A stretch of 56,992 nucleotides of DNA. Source: a bacterium. Lineage in GTDB: Bacteria; Auribacterota; Auribacteria; Auribacterales; Auribacteraceae. The notes beneath the pieces were generated by a model that saw nothing but the letters and a program-made list of their open reading frames with translations, was not told the origin of the DNA and did no database searches. Location: assembly GCA_024233545.1 (NCBI GenBank), contig JACKPL010000012.1, positions 1 through 56,992 on the forward strand. Direction: 5' to 3'. Of this stretch, positions 1-8,858 are shown piece after piece (position 1 is the first letter of the stretch; every line of letters starts with the position of its first letter). Both the position numbers and the translations under genes were made by a program.

Positions 1-182
1 CCAAGCGATTCGAGGATAGCCAGCATCGCATAAACATCACTTAATGGCGGCACATTCCGAATGGTTGATCGGGATTCTGCCAAAATGGATGCCGCCAAAA
101 TCGGAAGCGCGGCATTTTTAGCGCCGTCAATACGAACCGTACCGTGTAAAGTATTTCCGCCAATAATGCGTAGTTTATCCAT
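1..182 (-). CDS. murA: UDP-N-acetylglucosamine 1-carboxyvinyltransferase, N-terminal part
   Basis: This is the first 60 codons of MurA, running off the left edge of the window. MurA transfers enolpyruvate from PEP to UDP-GlcNAc, the first committed cytoplasmic step of peptidoglycan synthesis. The visible start MDKLRIIGG and the segment DGAKNAALPILAASILAE are typical of the family, and Lys22-Asn23 match the known substrate-contact pair. The ATG at 182 is preceded by GGAAGG with a 6-base spacer. It overlaps the end of prmC by 8 bases, so translation is probably coupled. The rest of the enzyme, including the PEP-binding cysteine loop, lies outside the window. Confidence 0.93.
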   Translation of the reverse strand, partial: MDKLRIIGGNTLHGTVRIDGAKNAALPILAASILAESRSTIRNVPPLSDVYAMLAILESL

Positions 183-1089
183 GTGTAACCTTCCGTTTCA
201 TTGCATGTACCATTCGTTGTATTTCCTGATGATCCAAATCAATGACTATATCAGCATATCCTGCTTGTTCAAAGAAATATCTAACTTTTTGCGCTTGTCT
301 GATGCCGATTTCCATATATATCTTGCCGCCTTCTTTTAGCCATTGCCCGAAATAGTCAATAATTCTTTTGTGAAATTCCGTACCGTCTCCTGATGCAAAC
401 AAACTGACATGCGGTTCAAACTCGACTACATCTCGAGGCAATTCATCCTTGTCGGACTCAGGAATATAGGGGGGATTAGAAACAATGCAATCGAAGAGCA
501 TATCAGAAGTTCGGTTCCATTCGTTACGCATATCTGCCTGAAAAAAGATTATTCTATCTGTAACCTCGTTCCGCACAGCATTTTCTTTTGCCACAGCTAA
601 TGCATCGGCTGATACGTCGCACGCATACACAATGCAGTCAGGAAAATTTTTTGCTAAAGCAACGGCAATATTGCCCGATCCGGTACCAAGTTCAAGAATA
701 CGCATACACGCACCGTTGTACGAAGAATGTAAATAATTAAGAACTGCATCTACCAACAATTCAGTTTCAGGGCGTGGAATCAATACATCCTGATTAACAG
801 TAAGGGAAATATTATAAAAATCAATTTCTCCTACTATATACTGCAATGGTTTGCCTTGCACACGCTGGCGAACCATGGATTTTACTGCCGCCAATTCTTT
901 TGATGTAAGAGGCTGATCATAATTAACATACAAATCTATGCGCCGGTAATTGAGGAGTTTTGCAAGGAAATATTCAATATTGAGCCGCGGAAATTCAATA
1001 GAGTATTTTGCAAGATACGGCTCCGCCCATTGAATCACTTTCATAATTGTCCAATCGGCAGTTGAAAGAGGTACATTACTTTGCGTCAT
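175..1089 (-). CDS. prmC: Release factor glutamine methyltransferase
   Basis: PrmC uses S-adenosylmethionine to methylate the glutamine of the GGQ motif of release factors. From the ATG at 1089 it has 304 residues, normal for the family. The SAM-binding segment ELGTGSGN is at about residues 133-140 and the catalytic NPPY motif at about 205-208. The open frame extends upstream to a TTG at 1116. A TTG at 1101 sits 6 bases after GGAGG, so the true start could be 1101 or 1089; I took the ATG, which overlaps the prfA stop by 14 bases. Its substrate RF1 is encoded directly upstream and murA directly downstream. Confidence 0.93.
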   Translation of the reverse strand: MTQSNVPLSTADWTIMKVIQWAEPYLAKYSIEFPRLNIEYFLAKLLNYRRIDLYVNYDQPLTSKELAAVKSMVRQRVQGKPLQYIVGEIDFYNISLTVNQDVLIPRPETELLVDAVLNYLHSSYNGACMRILELGTGSGNIAVALAKNFPDCIVYACDVSADALAVAKENAVRNEVTDRIIFFQADMRNEWNRTSDMLFDCIVSNPPYIPESDKDELPRDVVEFEPHVSLFASGDGTEFHKRIIDYFGQWLKEGGKIYMEIGIRQAQKVRYFFEQAGYADIVIDLDHQEIQRMVHAMKRKVTHG

Positions 1090-2170
1090 GAGTATTTCCA
1101 AATGTTTCCTCCACAACCTGTTTGTAATCGTATTCTATCAAACCGCCAATCAATTCTTCGAGGTTCCCTTCCAAAATATAATCCAAATTATACAATGTTA
1201 GACCTATCCGATGATCGGTTATTCGATTCTGAGGAAAATTATATGTTCGAATTTTCGCGCTCCGATCGCCTGTAGAAACTTGTGCGCGCCGTTCCTCTGC
1301 CCGTTCTTTATTTTTTTCTTCTTCGATTTGTTCATACAGCCGCGCTCGCAGTACACGGAGCGCTTTTTGTTTATTTTTAAGCTGAGATTTTTCATCCTGA
1401 CACTGAACGACTATCTTAGTAGGCAGGTGAGTAATGCGCACTGCTGAATCCATCGTGTTGACACTTTGTCCGCCAGGGCCGGAAGAACGGAATGTATCAA
1501 TGCGTAAATCTTTCTGGTCAATTTGAACTTCAATCAACTCTGCCTCAGGAAGAACTGCAACGGTTACCGCCGATGTATGCAAACGCCCGCTGGATTCCGT
1601 CACCGGCACTCTCTGTACCCGATGTACACCGCTTTCGTATTGAAATTTTTTATGCACATTGGTTCCCTGCACAGAAAAGATTATTTCTTTGATTCCCCCA
1701 AGACCGGTTACATTGGTATCCATTGTCTCAATTTTCCAGCCTTGCCGTTCAGCATAACGCGAATACATTCGAAACAAGTCTGACGCAAACAAAGCGGCTT
1801 CTTCCCCCCCTGTTCCGGCGCGAATCTCAACAATGGTATTTCTATCGTCATTTTTATTTTTAGGCAGGAGCAATTCTTGAATTCTCAATTCAAGCTGTTT
1901 ATGTTTCTCTTTCAGGTTTTCAATGTCTGATTTTACCAATTCAACAAACTCGCTATCAGCATAATGCGATTCTAACAGCTCTTTGTTTGTTTCAATCTCT
2001 TTGGTAACCTGTTCGTACTCGGCAAGCGATTTATCTACTTCCTCCACAAGAGAATACTCTTTGGTATATTCTTGAAATTTATCGCGGACAGCGATAACAG
2101 CAGGGTCTGAAAGCAGTTTTTCCAGTTCTTCCTTTCGTTTAGAAAATTTGCCGCGAACATTACCGAACAT
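1076..2170 (-). CDS. prfA: Peptide chain release factor 1
   Basis: RF1 reads UAA and UAG stop codons in the ribosomal A site and triggers peptide release. The 364-residue protein is full length. The codon-reading motif PVT is at residues 189-191, which marks RF1 rather than RF2 (SPF). The catalytic GGQ is at 233-235 in RSSGPGGQSVNT. The N-terminal 100 residues are the usual charged helical domain. It ends inside the start of prmC, whose product modifies the GGQ glutamine. A strong inverted repeat lies between it and rpmE upstream, so the prfA-prmC-murA group may be partly separated from rpmE in transcription. Confidence 0.96.
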   Translation of the reverse strand: MFGNVRGKFSKRKEELEKLLSDPAVIAVRDKFQEYTKEYSLVEEVDKSLAEYEQVTKEIETNKELLESHYADSEFVELVKSDIENLKEKHKQLELRIQELLLPKNKNDDRNTIVEIRAGTGGEEAALFASDLFRMYSRYAERQGWKIETMDTNVTGLGGIKEIIFSVQGTNVHKKFQYESGVHRVQRVPVTESSGRLHTSAVTVAVLPEAELIEVQIDQKDLRIDTFRSSGPGGQSVNTMDSAVRITHLPTKIVVQCQDEKSQLKNKQKALRVLRARLYEQIEEEKNKERAEERRAQVSTGDRSAKIRTYNFPQNRITDHRIGLTLYNLDYILEGNLEELIGGLIEYDYKQVVEETFGNTHDAK

Positions 2171-2219
2171 CTTTTATACTACCTTAAATAAAAACAGAAC
2201 GTATAACATAAATACAAGA

Positions 2220-2252
2220 AAGGAGTAGAAAAAACATGTTTTTCTACTCCTT
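2220..2252 (-). terminator. Perfect 14-bp inverted repeat after rpmE
   Basis: AAGGAGTAGAAAAA and its complement at 2220-2233 and 2239-2252 form a perfect 14-bp stem with a 5-base loop, between the rpmE stop (2277) and the prfA start (2170). Transcription comes from the rpmE side. The A/T half of the stem gives a run of U in the distal arm, but the T-rich stretch after the stem is short and mixed. It could therefore be a terminator, an attenuator or an RNA-processing site. Confidence 0.6.
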
Positions 2253-2276
2253 AATATATGCACTAAAATAAAGTAA

Positions 2277-2477
2277 CTACTTTACGCCGTATCGTTTTTG
2301 GAAACGTTCCAAGCGCCCTGCAGAATCGACAAATTTTTGTTTACCGGTAAAAAACGGATGGCAATTTGAACAAATACTTACGCGAATGTCCTTTTTTGTA
2401 GAACGTGTTTTGACAACACAACCACATGCGCATGTAATCGTCGCTTCACCATATTGAGGGTGAATACCTTTTTTCAT
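2277..2477 (-). CDS. rpmE: 50S ribosomal protein bL31, zinc-binding form
   Basis: This 66-residue protein is ribosomal protein bL31 of the large subunit. It is the zinc-containing type: cysteines at 16, 18, 36 and 39 (ITCACGC and ICSNC) match the known four-cysteine ligand set. The ending RFQKRYG is also typical. GAGGA lies 8 bases before the ATG. It sits between rho and prfA, a common arrangement in bacteria, and a strong hairpin follows it at 2220-2252. Confidence 0.95.
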   Translation of the reverse strand: MKKGIHPQYGEATITCACGCVVKTRSTKKDIRVSICSNCHPFFTGKQKFVDSAGRLERFQKRYGVK

Positions 2478-2570
2478 TCTCTTAATCCTCTATATATTGA
2501 GTGTTTAATGTCAAAATAGAATCCGGTATTTTATACCACACTCCATAGTTTTACTCAAGATATTTCTTGA

Positions 2571-3815
2571 TTATTGATTCATCGACATTAAAAACTCAAC
2601 ATTTGACTGCGTTTTCTTCAGTTTCTCCACAATCAGTTCCATCGATTCGACAGGATTCATATTTGCCAACGCTTTTCTAAGAAGCCATATTTTCGGCAAT
2701 TCATCAGGATGTAACAGCAATTCTTCTTTTCGAGTACCTGACTTTTCAATATCTATCGCGGGGAAAATACGCTTGTCAACCAACCGCCGATCCAGATGGA
2801 GCTCCATATTACCGGTGCCTTTGAATTCCTCAAAAATAACTTCGTCCATACGGCTTCCGGTATCGACGAGAGCGGTAGCAATGATGGTAAAACTGCCGCC
2901 GTCTTCAATATTCCGCGCCGCACCAAAAAAGCGTTTCGGTTTATGCAGTGCATTTGAATCGACACCGCCCGATAAGATTTTGCCGCTATGAGGCTCGACG
3001 GTATTGTATGCGCGGGCAAGACGAGTGATACTATCCAACAAAACCACCACATCATACCCATGTTCAACAAGCCGTTTTGCTTTTTCAAGCACCATTTCAG
3101 CAACCTGAACATGGCGTTCCGGCGGCTCGTCAAAAGTAGAACTTATGACTTCGCCTCTCACCGTGCGTTCCATATCGGTTACTTCCTCAGGGCGTTCGTC
3201 AATGAGAAGAACAATCAATTTTACGTCAGGATTATTAACTGCTATGCTATTTGCAATTTTTTGGAGCAATATAGTTTTTCCTGTACGCGGCGGCGCTACA
3301 ATTAAACCGCGCTGTCCGCCACCGATGGGAACGAGCAAATCCATAACCCGCATGGAGATTTCTTCTTTTGTTGTCTCGAGAATAAAGCGCTTATCGGGAT
3401 ATAACGGAGTCAAATTTTCAAACAATACTTTTTCTTTAGCTTTTTCCGGATCAGTAAAATTTATCGCCTCAACCTTGAGTAAAGCAAAATACCGTTCTTT
3501 ATCTTTCGGGGGGCGTATTTGACCTGAAATCGTATCACCAGTGCGTAAATCAAATTTCCGTATCTGTGATGGCGATACATATATATCTTCCGGACATGGC
3601 AAATAATTATAGTTCGGCGACCGCAAGAAACCAAAACCATCCGGTAATATTTCAAGAACACCTTCGCCAAACATCAAACCGTCGTTTTCAGCTTCAGCTT
3701 TAAGAATTTCAAAAATCAGTTCATGTTTTTTGCGCGCCGCACTCGGTATACCGAGATCTTTTGCGATCGAATTTAATTCAGAAACTGTCTTTTTTTGTAG
3801 AGTTACAATTTCCAT
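2571..3815 (-). CDS. rho: Transcription termination factor Rho
   Basis: Rho is a hexameric RNA helicase that ends transcription of untranslated RNA. The 414-residue protein has the usual layout: an N-terminal helical domain (1-45), a cold-shock-like RNA-binding domain with GFGFLR at 60-65, and a RecA-like ATPase with the Walker A motif APPRTGKT at 174-181 and a Walker B strand VVVLLDSITRLARA near 255-270. There are no large insertions, unlike the Rho of some high-GC bacteria. GGAGGAGAG precedes the ATG. It begins 33 bases after the coaE stop, suggesting one operon. Few clear intrinsic terminators are visible in the window, which fits use of Rho, but this is only suggestive. Confidence 0.96.
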   Translation of the reverse strand: MEIVTLQKKTVSELNSIAKDLGIPSAARKKHELIFEILKAEAENDGLMFGEGVLEILPDGFGFLRSPNYNYLPCPEDIYVSPSQIRKFDLRTGDTISGQIRPPKDKERYFALLKVEAINFTDPEKAKEKVLFENLTPLYPDKRFILETTKEEISMRVMDLLVPIGGGQRGLIVAPPRTGKTILLQKIANSIAVNNPDVKLIVLLIDERPEEVTDMERTVRGEVISSTFDEPPERHVQVAEMVLEKAKRLVEHGYDVVVLLDSITRLARAYNTVEPHSGKILSGGVDSNALHKPKRFFGAARNIEDGGSFTIIATALVDTGSRMDEVIFEEFKGTGNMELHLDRRLVDKRIFPAIDIEKSGTRKEELLLHPDELPKIWLLRKALANMNPVESMELIVEKLKKTQSNVEFLMSMNQ

Positions 3816-3848
3816 TTTGGACTCTCCTCCGTACTTTCGGTGGGGAAA

Positions 3849-4466
3849 TTAGTGGTGGATTATTCTGACCAAATTATTATACATATTCTTTACGGATTCC
3901 CTCGTACTTTCGAGCGACCCATTGTTATCAATTACATAATCAGCGAATTTCCGTTTTTCTTCATCATCTAACTGATTGTTCATGCGAGCAATTACTTCCT
4001 CCCTTGTTAAGCTATTTCTTTGTATGCACCTATCAATGCGCGTTTCCTTATCAGCAGTTACAAGAACAACCGCATCAAAATCATTCTGGCGGTTATTTTC
4101 TATCAATAACGGAACGAGAACCGCCACACATACAATCTGTTTATTTTTACTTAGTTTCACTAACAAATCATCAACCGCTTTTCTCACCCGCGGATGAACA
4201 ATATCATTTAAGCGGCGCAATAAATTTTTATTAGAAAAGACAATATCAGCTATTTTTTTTCGATTTATTTTACCCGATGGTTCGAGCCCTTTACCGCCAA
4301 AAACCGTAATTATTTCGCGTCTCATAAGCTCATCTTTTGCGTACAACTCATGGACAATCTGATCAGTATCAATTATTTCGCACCCCAACTCTTTTAGAAT
4401 CGATGCGACTGTATTTTTGCCACTGCAAATACCACCTGTTATGCCAATGCGAAACAGCGATTTCAC
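3849..4466 (-). CDS. coaE: Dephospho-CoA kinase
   Basis: CoaE phosphorylates the 3'-hydroxyl of dephospho-CoA with ATP, the last step of coenzyme A synthesis. The P-loop GITGGICSGKNTVA lies near the N-terminus, followed by the family strand CEIIDTDQIVHELYA. The length of 205 residues is normal. Two non-ATG starts are adjacent: TTG at 4469 and GTG at 4466. AAGG is 7 bases before the GTG and only 4 before the TTG, so I chose GTG. It lies 26 bases after the STT3-like gene and 33 before rho. Confidence 0.92.
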   Translation of the reverse strand: MKSLFRIGITGGICSGKNTVASILKELGCEIIDTDQIVHELYAKDELMRREIITVFGGKGLEPSGKINRKKIADIVFSNKNLLRRLNDIVHPRVRKAVDDLLVKLSKNKQIVCVAVLVPLLIENNRQNDFDAVVLVTADKETRIDRCIQRNSLTREEVIARMNNQLDDEEKRKFADYVIDNNGSLESTRESVKNMYNNLVRIIHH

Positions 4467-4492
4467 CAAAACACCTTATTTATTTATTTTTA

Positions 4493-6538
4493 CTACAGAC
4501 TGCTGATTGTCTTTGCAGTATTCCATTGAAGGCGCGCCTCATCAGTTTTGCCTGAAAGCCACAATACTGTTCCCAGCTTCATCCGCGCTTTTCGTAATGC
4601 AGGATATATAGCAAGCGCTTCGCGATACAATCTTTCTGCCTCTCCATAATCAGCATTGGCAATAGCTTCTTCTGCTTTTTCACAGCGGTGCTTTGCGTAT
4701 TCTTTCTCTTCTGAGAGTATCCTTCTAAAAACTTTATAGCGGCCATTTTCATAGACTTGAACAAAATTCATCAGCTCTTTTTGCCGGCGCTCAAATCTAT
4801 ACGCAACAGATTTATGAAGCTCCTCATCGTTTTTTGCCGAAAAATATGCAGGAGCATATATCGATTTATTCCACGATGTCCCTTTTTGAAAAACAAAGTA
4901 ACGCGCATCATACGCGGTCATAAAACCAGCAAACCTATCTTCTGAATCCTCAAAGAGGGTTTCAATGAACCTCTGATATTTGTTTCGTGTTGATTTTGCC
5001 TCAAACTTCGGTTGCAATATTATAGGACGTCCTGCATAATTGATAATCGGCCCGCTTAGTTCAAAAGAAGCAAGAATTGCATCTTCTTGCTGTGTATTTT
5101 CTTGAATCCACTTTAGTAAATATCTCAACGATGCATAATCTACATTTCGTCCCATACAACTACTATAAGAATACGTTCTAGAGTATTCCCCGCAACAAAG
5201 AAGCAAAAGAATACACACTGCACAGATATTCCAAAGTTTATTATGGAGCTTAAACCAAAAGGATATCATCAAAACTCCAAAGAACGCGGCAAACACAACC
5301 ATTCGTACAAAAAATATATACAAGATCAGAAAAAAAATGAAACCGAATATTATAAAGATATCAGTCGGAAAGAGTTTAGCGTATTTCCTACAATAAAACA
5401 GGAATCCTATTGATACCACAGCAATAGAAATAATGCAACAAAAATATGTGCATAATTGCTCAAAACTCGCAGAATGCAACGCTGGCGTCCATAAAACGCG
5501 AGCATCAAACGTGAGGTATTCAGGATTCAGGGGTTTACAATTCAAAAACCGAATTTTCGCACATAACAACTCCCAAAAATGATTATAAGCATCACCATAA
5601 GGAGTAATAAACAAACAAAGCGGAACCAAACCAAACAACAGGCTATATCTTATAATAGGATAAGAAAACCATGCAAGCTTTTTTATTTTCTTAGTTCGAG
5701 TTACGAGTATCTGATAACAACACAATCCAGTCATAACCAACATTGGAAACGATAAAATGCCTTTGTGATAAGAAAGATACGGATTAACTAATGATATCAC
5801 TGCACACGGAATAACTATACCGGCGATTTTTTTAGCATGAGAAGGGTTTATCACAAAAAAGACTGCCAACACACTCATATATAAATGAATCATATCCCAT
5901 AATGCCCATGCAACAGCCAAAACAATGCCGCTTATTAAATAACTATATTTCTTATTATTTTTTAATGCCGACAATAAAAAAGCACTATGAACAAATAGCA
6001 ACGGCAACGCAAAATTTTCACGCATAAATTCCTGTCCGGTACTCCGCAACACTCCGGGAATGCTTATACCATACATACATGCCATTATAAGTCCGGCACT
6101 CTTCTTCCCTGTTAAAATTATACCTATAAAAAAAAGTGCGGACAAAGACACCACAACAAAATAAAACGGTACGGCATACCGATGAAACACCTCAAATGAA
6201 ACCGCAGAATGAGACAACTTTGAAAACATTTTGTATGCTTTGCCTAATATAATATCTCCGCCAAGTGAAAAAAACTTGCGAGGCTCGACGCCGTATGGGT
6301 ATTCAACTTTTTTATCTATTACAGGGATATCATTCGTAAGAGAAAGCCGCGCGTACCGAAACAACAGCGCGCTTTCAAGCGTAAAACAAAGCGGCTGTCC
6401 AATTGATTTTTCCTGTTGTCCCCAAATGGTTATCCTTAAATGATAAGATGCGATCATTGCCGCAAAAAGAAATAATAAAGAAAACAAAATAGCGGTTCCA
6501 CGGCATAACCGTTGAGAAGAAAAGAGGTGCTCTTTCAT
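4493..6538 (-). CDS. STT3-like GT-C membrane protein with C-terminal TPR
   Basis: A 681-residue polytopic membrane protein: about a dozen hydrophobic segments to residue 440, a soluble domain, then a TPR-like end (residues 640-680). The N-terminal loop with NDIPVIDKK and EYPYGVEP resembles the first periplasmic loop of STT3/PglB/AglB oligosaccharyltransferases, which move lipid-linked glycans to protein asparagines. The soluble part also follows STT3 order: a W-containing helix, AILASFELSGPIINYAGRP, and a Y-rich strand. Where STT3 has WWDYG, this protein has FELSG (residues 492-496). It may therefore be a GT-C enzyme with other acceptor specificity, or one that does not glycosylate sequons. 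No strong ribosome binding site precedes the ATG. It heads the block reaching coaE and rho. The assignment rests on pattern similarity only. Confidence 0.6.
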   Translation of the reverse strand: MKEHLFSSQRLCRGTAILFSLLFLFAAMIASYHLRITIWGQQEKSIGQPLCFTLESALLFRYARLSLTNDIPVIDKKVEYPYGVEPRKFFSLGGDIILGKAYKMFSKLSHSAVSFEVFHRYAVPFYFVVVSLSALFFIGIILTGKKSAGLIMACMYGISIPGVLRSTGQEFMRENFALPLLFVHSAFLLSALKNNKKYSYLISGIVLAVAWALWDMIHLYMSVLAVFFVINPSHAKKIAGIVIPCAVISLVNPYLSYHKGILSFPMLVMTGLCCYQILVTRTKKIKKLAWFSYPIIRYSLLFGLVPLCLFITPYGDAYNHFWELLCAKIRFLNCKPLNPEYLTFDARVLWTPALHSASFEQLCTYFCCIISIAVVSIGFLFYCRKYAKLFPTDIFIIFGFIFFLILYIFFVRMVVFAAFFGVLMISFWFKLHNKLWNICAVCILLLLCCGEYSRTYSYSSCMGRNVDYASLRYLLKWIQENTQQEDAILASFELSGPIINYAGRPIILQPKFEAKSTRNKYQRFIETLFEDSEDRFAGFMTAYDARYFVFQKGTSWNKSIYAPAYFSAKNDEELHKSVAYRFERRQKELMNFVQVYENGRYKVFRRILSEEKEYAKHRCEKAEEAIANADYGEAERLYREALAIYPALRKARMKLGTVLWLSGKTDEARLQWNTAKTISSL

Positions 6539-6676
6539 TGAAAACCCGGATTAAGCGTTAGTATCGGCATATTCGATTTCAATTAAAATACCTTTTGCAC
6601 GTATTTCAAAATTTCATTGAGACGTATCGTTTCCATCAAATCAAACAAATACTCAGATCAAAAATAGCGTAAAATA

Positions 6677-8833
6677 TTATTCGCTTTCCTTTTCGCGTTT
6701 TGCAACTACATCTTTATAATCAACTCCGCTGGGAGTAATGATTTTCGCTGTGACAAAAATCAAAAGATGTGTTTTTTGGCTGGATTCTCTCTCCAATCGA
6801 AATGCTCTTCCTACATACGGTAAATCGCCTAAAAAGGGAACCTTATCTTTTGTCTGGGTTATTTCTTCTTTAATTAACCCGCCTAAAACAACTGTTTCGC
6901 CATCGTTCAGCAGTACTGTTGTAACAACATTTTCTGAATTAAAGTGCGGGACACGGATCGGCGCACCCGTTGTACCAAAGTTAATCCATGTCAAGACGGA
7001 GCTCACTTCAGGAAGAATCGTCAAAGTAATGGTTTTCTTATCAGCGCCGACATCGGGTGTCACACTGAGAACGATACCCACTTTCCGCGTTTGGAAATCC
7101 CCTACTTCCACTACCGATGGAGTAACCGCATCACCATCATCGTTAAATGTTGCCTGTGTAACAGTAAACTCCAGCGGATAAATGACTTCCGTCACATCAC
7201 GAATGATTGCCTGCTGGCCGTTTACCGTAGTAATTTTCGGTGCTGATATAACATCAGTTACTCGATTCTGGCTCAATGCATGAAGTATTACGCTAAATTC
7301 CGGTTGAGTCAAAACTCCCGATAATCTAAATATACTGCTTGACGCACCGCCGAAACGTAACCCGCGAGTAAATCCATATCGTCCAGCGATACTGCCCGGA
7401 TACTGCCCGGATAAATCATCAGACGTATTAGACAGCACACGAGGGCTTCCGCCGCCGCCTGTTAAACTGTAATCATCCGTCAGGAAAAATTCCAAACCGA
7501 GTTCTTGTCCGTCATTTTCTAAAATCTCAACGAACTTTGCCTCTATCTGTACCTGCAACGGCGCTTCGGTAATGTTCTTGAGCACTTCTTCTATTAAAGA
7601 ATGATTGGCAACCGTATTGGTGACGAGCAGTGTGCTGGTGCGCGGATCAAGAAACACTTTTGAACCGGGGGGAAACGGCACGGCTTCACGCAGAAGCTGA
7701 GTAACGTCGCCACCGGTTTCAATTGTCGCGGCACCAGTAAGATTTTCTTCCTGAGTAACGCCTTCGTATTCAAGCAATCGCTGGACACCCGTCCCAGCCG
7801 GCAACGGATACATACGGGAAATCATTTCAATATCTTCGACATCTTTTGCAATCCATATTGCATGGTCTTCTATTCTGAATTCCATGCCTTTGGTGATAAG
7901 AATATACTTCAACGCTTCTAAAAGCGGAATATTTTTCAATGAAATGGTTATTCTGTCATCAGGGTCTTCGGAATTATAGCCGTCTCCGGGAAATGATTGT
8001 TCGTCAAGAATAATATTAACTTCACTGATTTTTGACAAATATTGAATAACATCACGCAAATGGGCATTAGTAAAGTTTATTTCAGGGATAATACGTTTTG
8101 CTTTGGCAAAAAGTTGTTGTTTGTCGTTCGATATAATATTATCTTGCGTAATGGAATCATCTTCCGCTACTTCATCTTCCGCAGTTTTTTGCTGAGGCGG
8201 TAACCATGCATGACGAACAGCAATAAGACGCTGGCGTTTAACAATATCTGAGTCTTCTTCTCTATAACGGCGCAAATCCGCTATTACTTCGTTGATACGG
8301 CGTTGGGCTTCATGGTTATCCGGAGAAAATTCAATAATAGATTCACATACATCTATCGCACCATCATAATTACCGGTTTCCCACAATGACTTCATTTCTT
8401 CAACATGAGTACGCACTCTTTCTTCAAGTTGAAGATCGCGCTCGTCTTTGCGGCGGTACATCTTGATAAATTCATCGTCAAGGCTGTTCATGATGCGCTG
8501 CATTTCTTTCTTTTTGCGCTCAACTGTTTTTGCCGCATTATATGCCTCGAGCTTTTGATTGCAAGCCTGAACTAAATCCTGAGCTTCTTTATTGGTTGGC
8601 TGTTGGCGCAAAATACTTTTACATTTATCAAGAGCTTCCTCATAGTGCTTGTCTTCATACAGTTTTTTTGCCTCTGATATGCTACCGTTAATTGTTTCTT
8701 CTTCATGGAGGCGTTTTGCAACAATTTTTTCAGCGATATCCTGTGCATCTTCCGCCATAAGATATGATTGTGTAACCATGCTCATCATAAGGAGCACACA
8801 GGCAAAGTAAAAAACTCGTACTACTGTTTTCAT
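6677..8833 (-). CDS. Secretin, PilQ/Amuc_1098-like, second of a tandem pair
   Basis: A 718-residue outer-membrane secretin. The ATG at 8833 follows AAGGAG with a 7-base spacer and begins a signal peptide (MKTVVRVFYFACVLLMMSM...). A TPR-like helical region follows (about residues 35-75), then a charged coiled stretch (80-200). An STN/N0-type domain starts at PEINFTNAHLRDVIQYL, then an N1-like fold (LLVTNTVANHSLIEEVL). The C-terminal secretin barrel shows NGQQAIIRDV, LSVTPDVGADKKTITL and VPFLGDLPYVGRAF. Secretins form multimeric channels for type II secretion or type IV pili. It begins 25 bases after a related secretin and probably arose by duplication. An upstream open frame to 8905 has no supporting ribosome site. 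Confidence 0.88.
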   Translation of the reverse strand: MKTVVRVFYFACVLLMMSMVTQSYLMAEDAQDIAEKIVAKRLHEEETINGSISEAKKLYEDKHYEEALDKCKSILRQQPTNKEAQDLVQACNQKLEAYNAAKTVERKKKEMQRIMNSLDDEFIKMYRRKDERDLQLEERVRTHVEEMKSLWETGNYDGAIDVCESIIEFSPDNHEAQRRINEVIADLRRYREEDSDIVKRQRLIAVRHAWLPPQQKTAEDEVAEDDSITQDNIISNDKQQLFAKAKRIIPEINFTNAHLRDVIQYLSKISEVNIILDEQSFPGDGYNSEDPDDRITISLKNIPLLEALKYILITKGMEFRIEDHAIWIAKDVEDIEMISRMYPLPAGTGVQRLLEYEGVTQEENLTGAATIETGGDVTQLLREAVPFPPGSKVFLDPRTSTLLVTNTVANHSLIEEVLKNITEAPLQVQIEAKFVEILENDGQELGLEFFLTDDYSLTGGGGSPRVLSNTSDDLSGQYPGSIAGRYGFTRGLRFGGASSSIFRLSGVLTQPEFSVILHALSQNRVTDVISAPKITTVNGQQAIIRDVTEVIYPLEFTVTQATFNDDGDAVTPSVVEVGDFQTRKVGIVLSVTPDVGADKKTITLTILPEVSSVLTWINFGTTGAPIRVPHFNSENVVTTVLLNDGETVVLGGLIKEEITQTKDKVPFLGDLPYVGRAFRLERESSQKTHLLIFVTAKIITPSGVDYKDVVAKREKESE

Positions 8834-8858
8834 TGTATTTCTCCTTAATATAATGAAT

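Noticed and set aside
2753..3133. Open frame of 126 codons inside rho, minus strand
   Set aside because: It is a shadow of the well-supported rho gene, with no ribosome site or family features.
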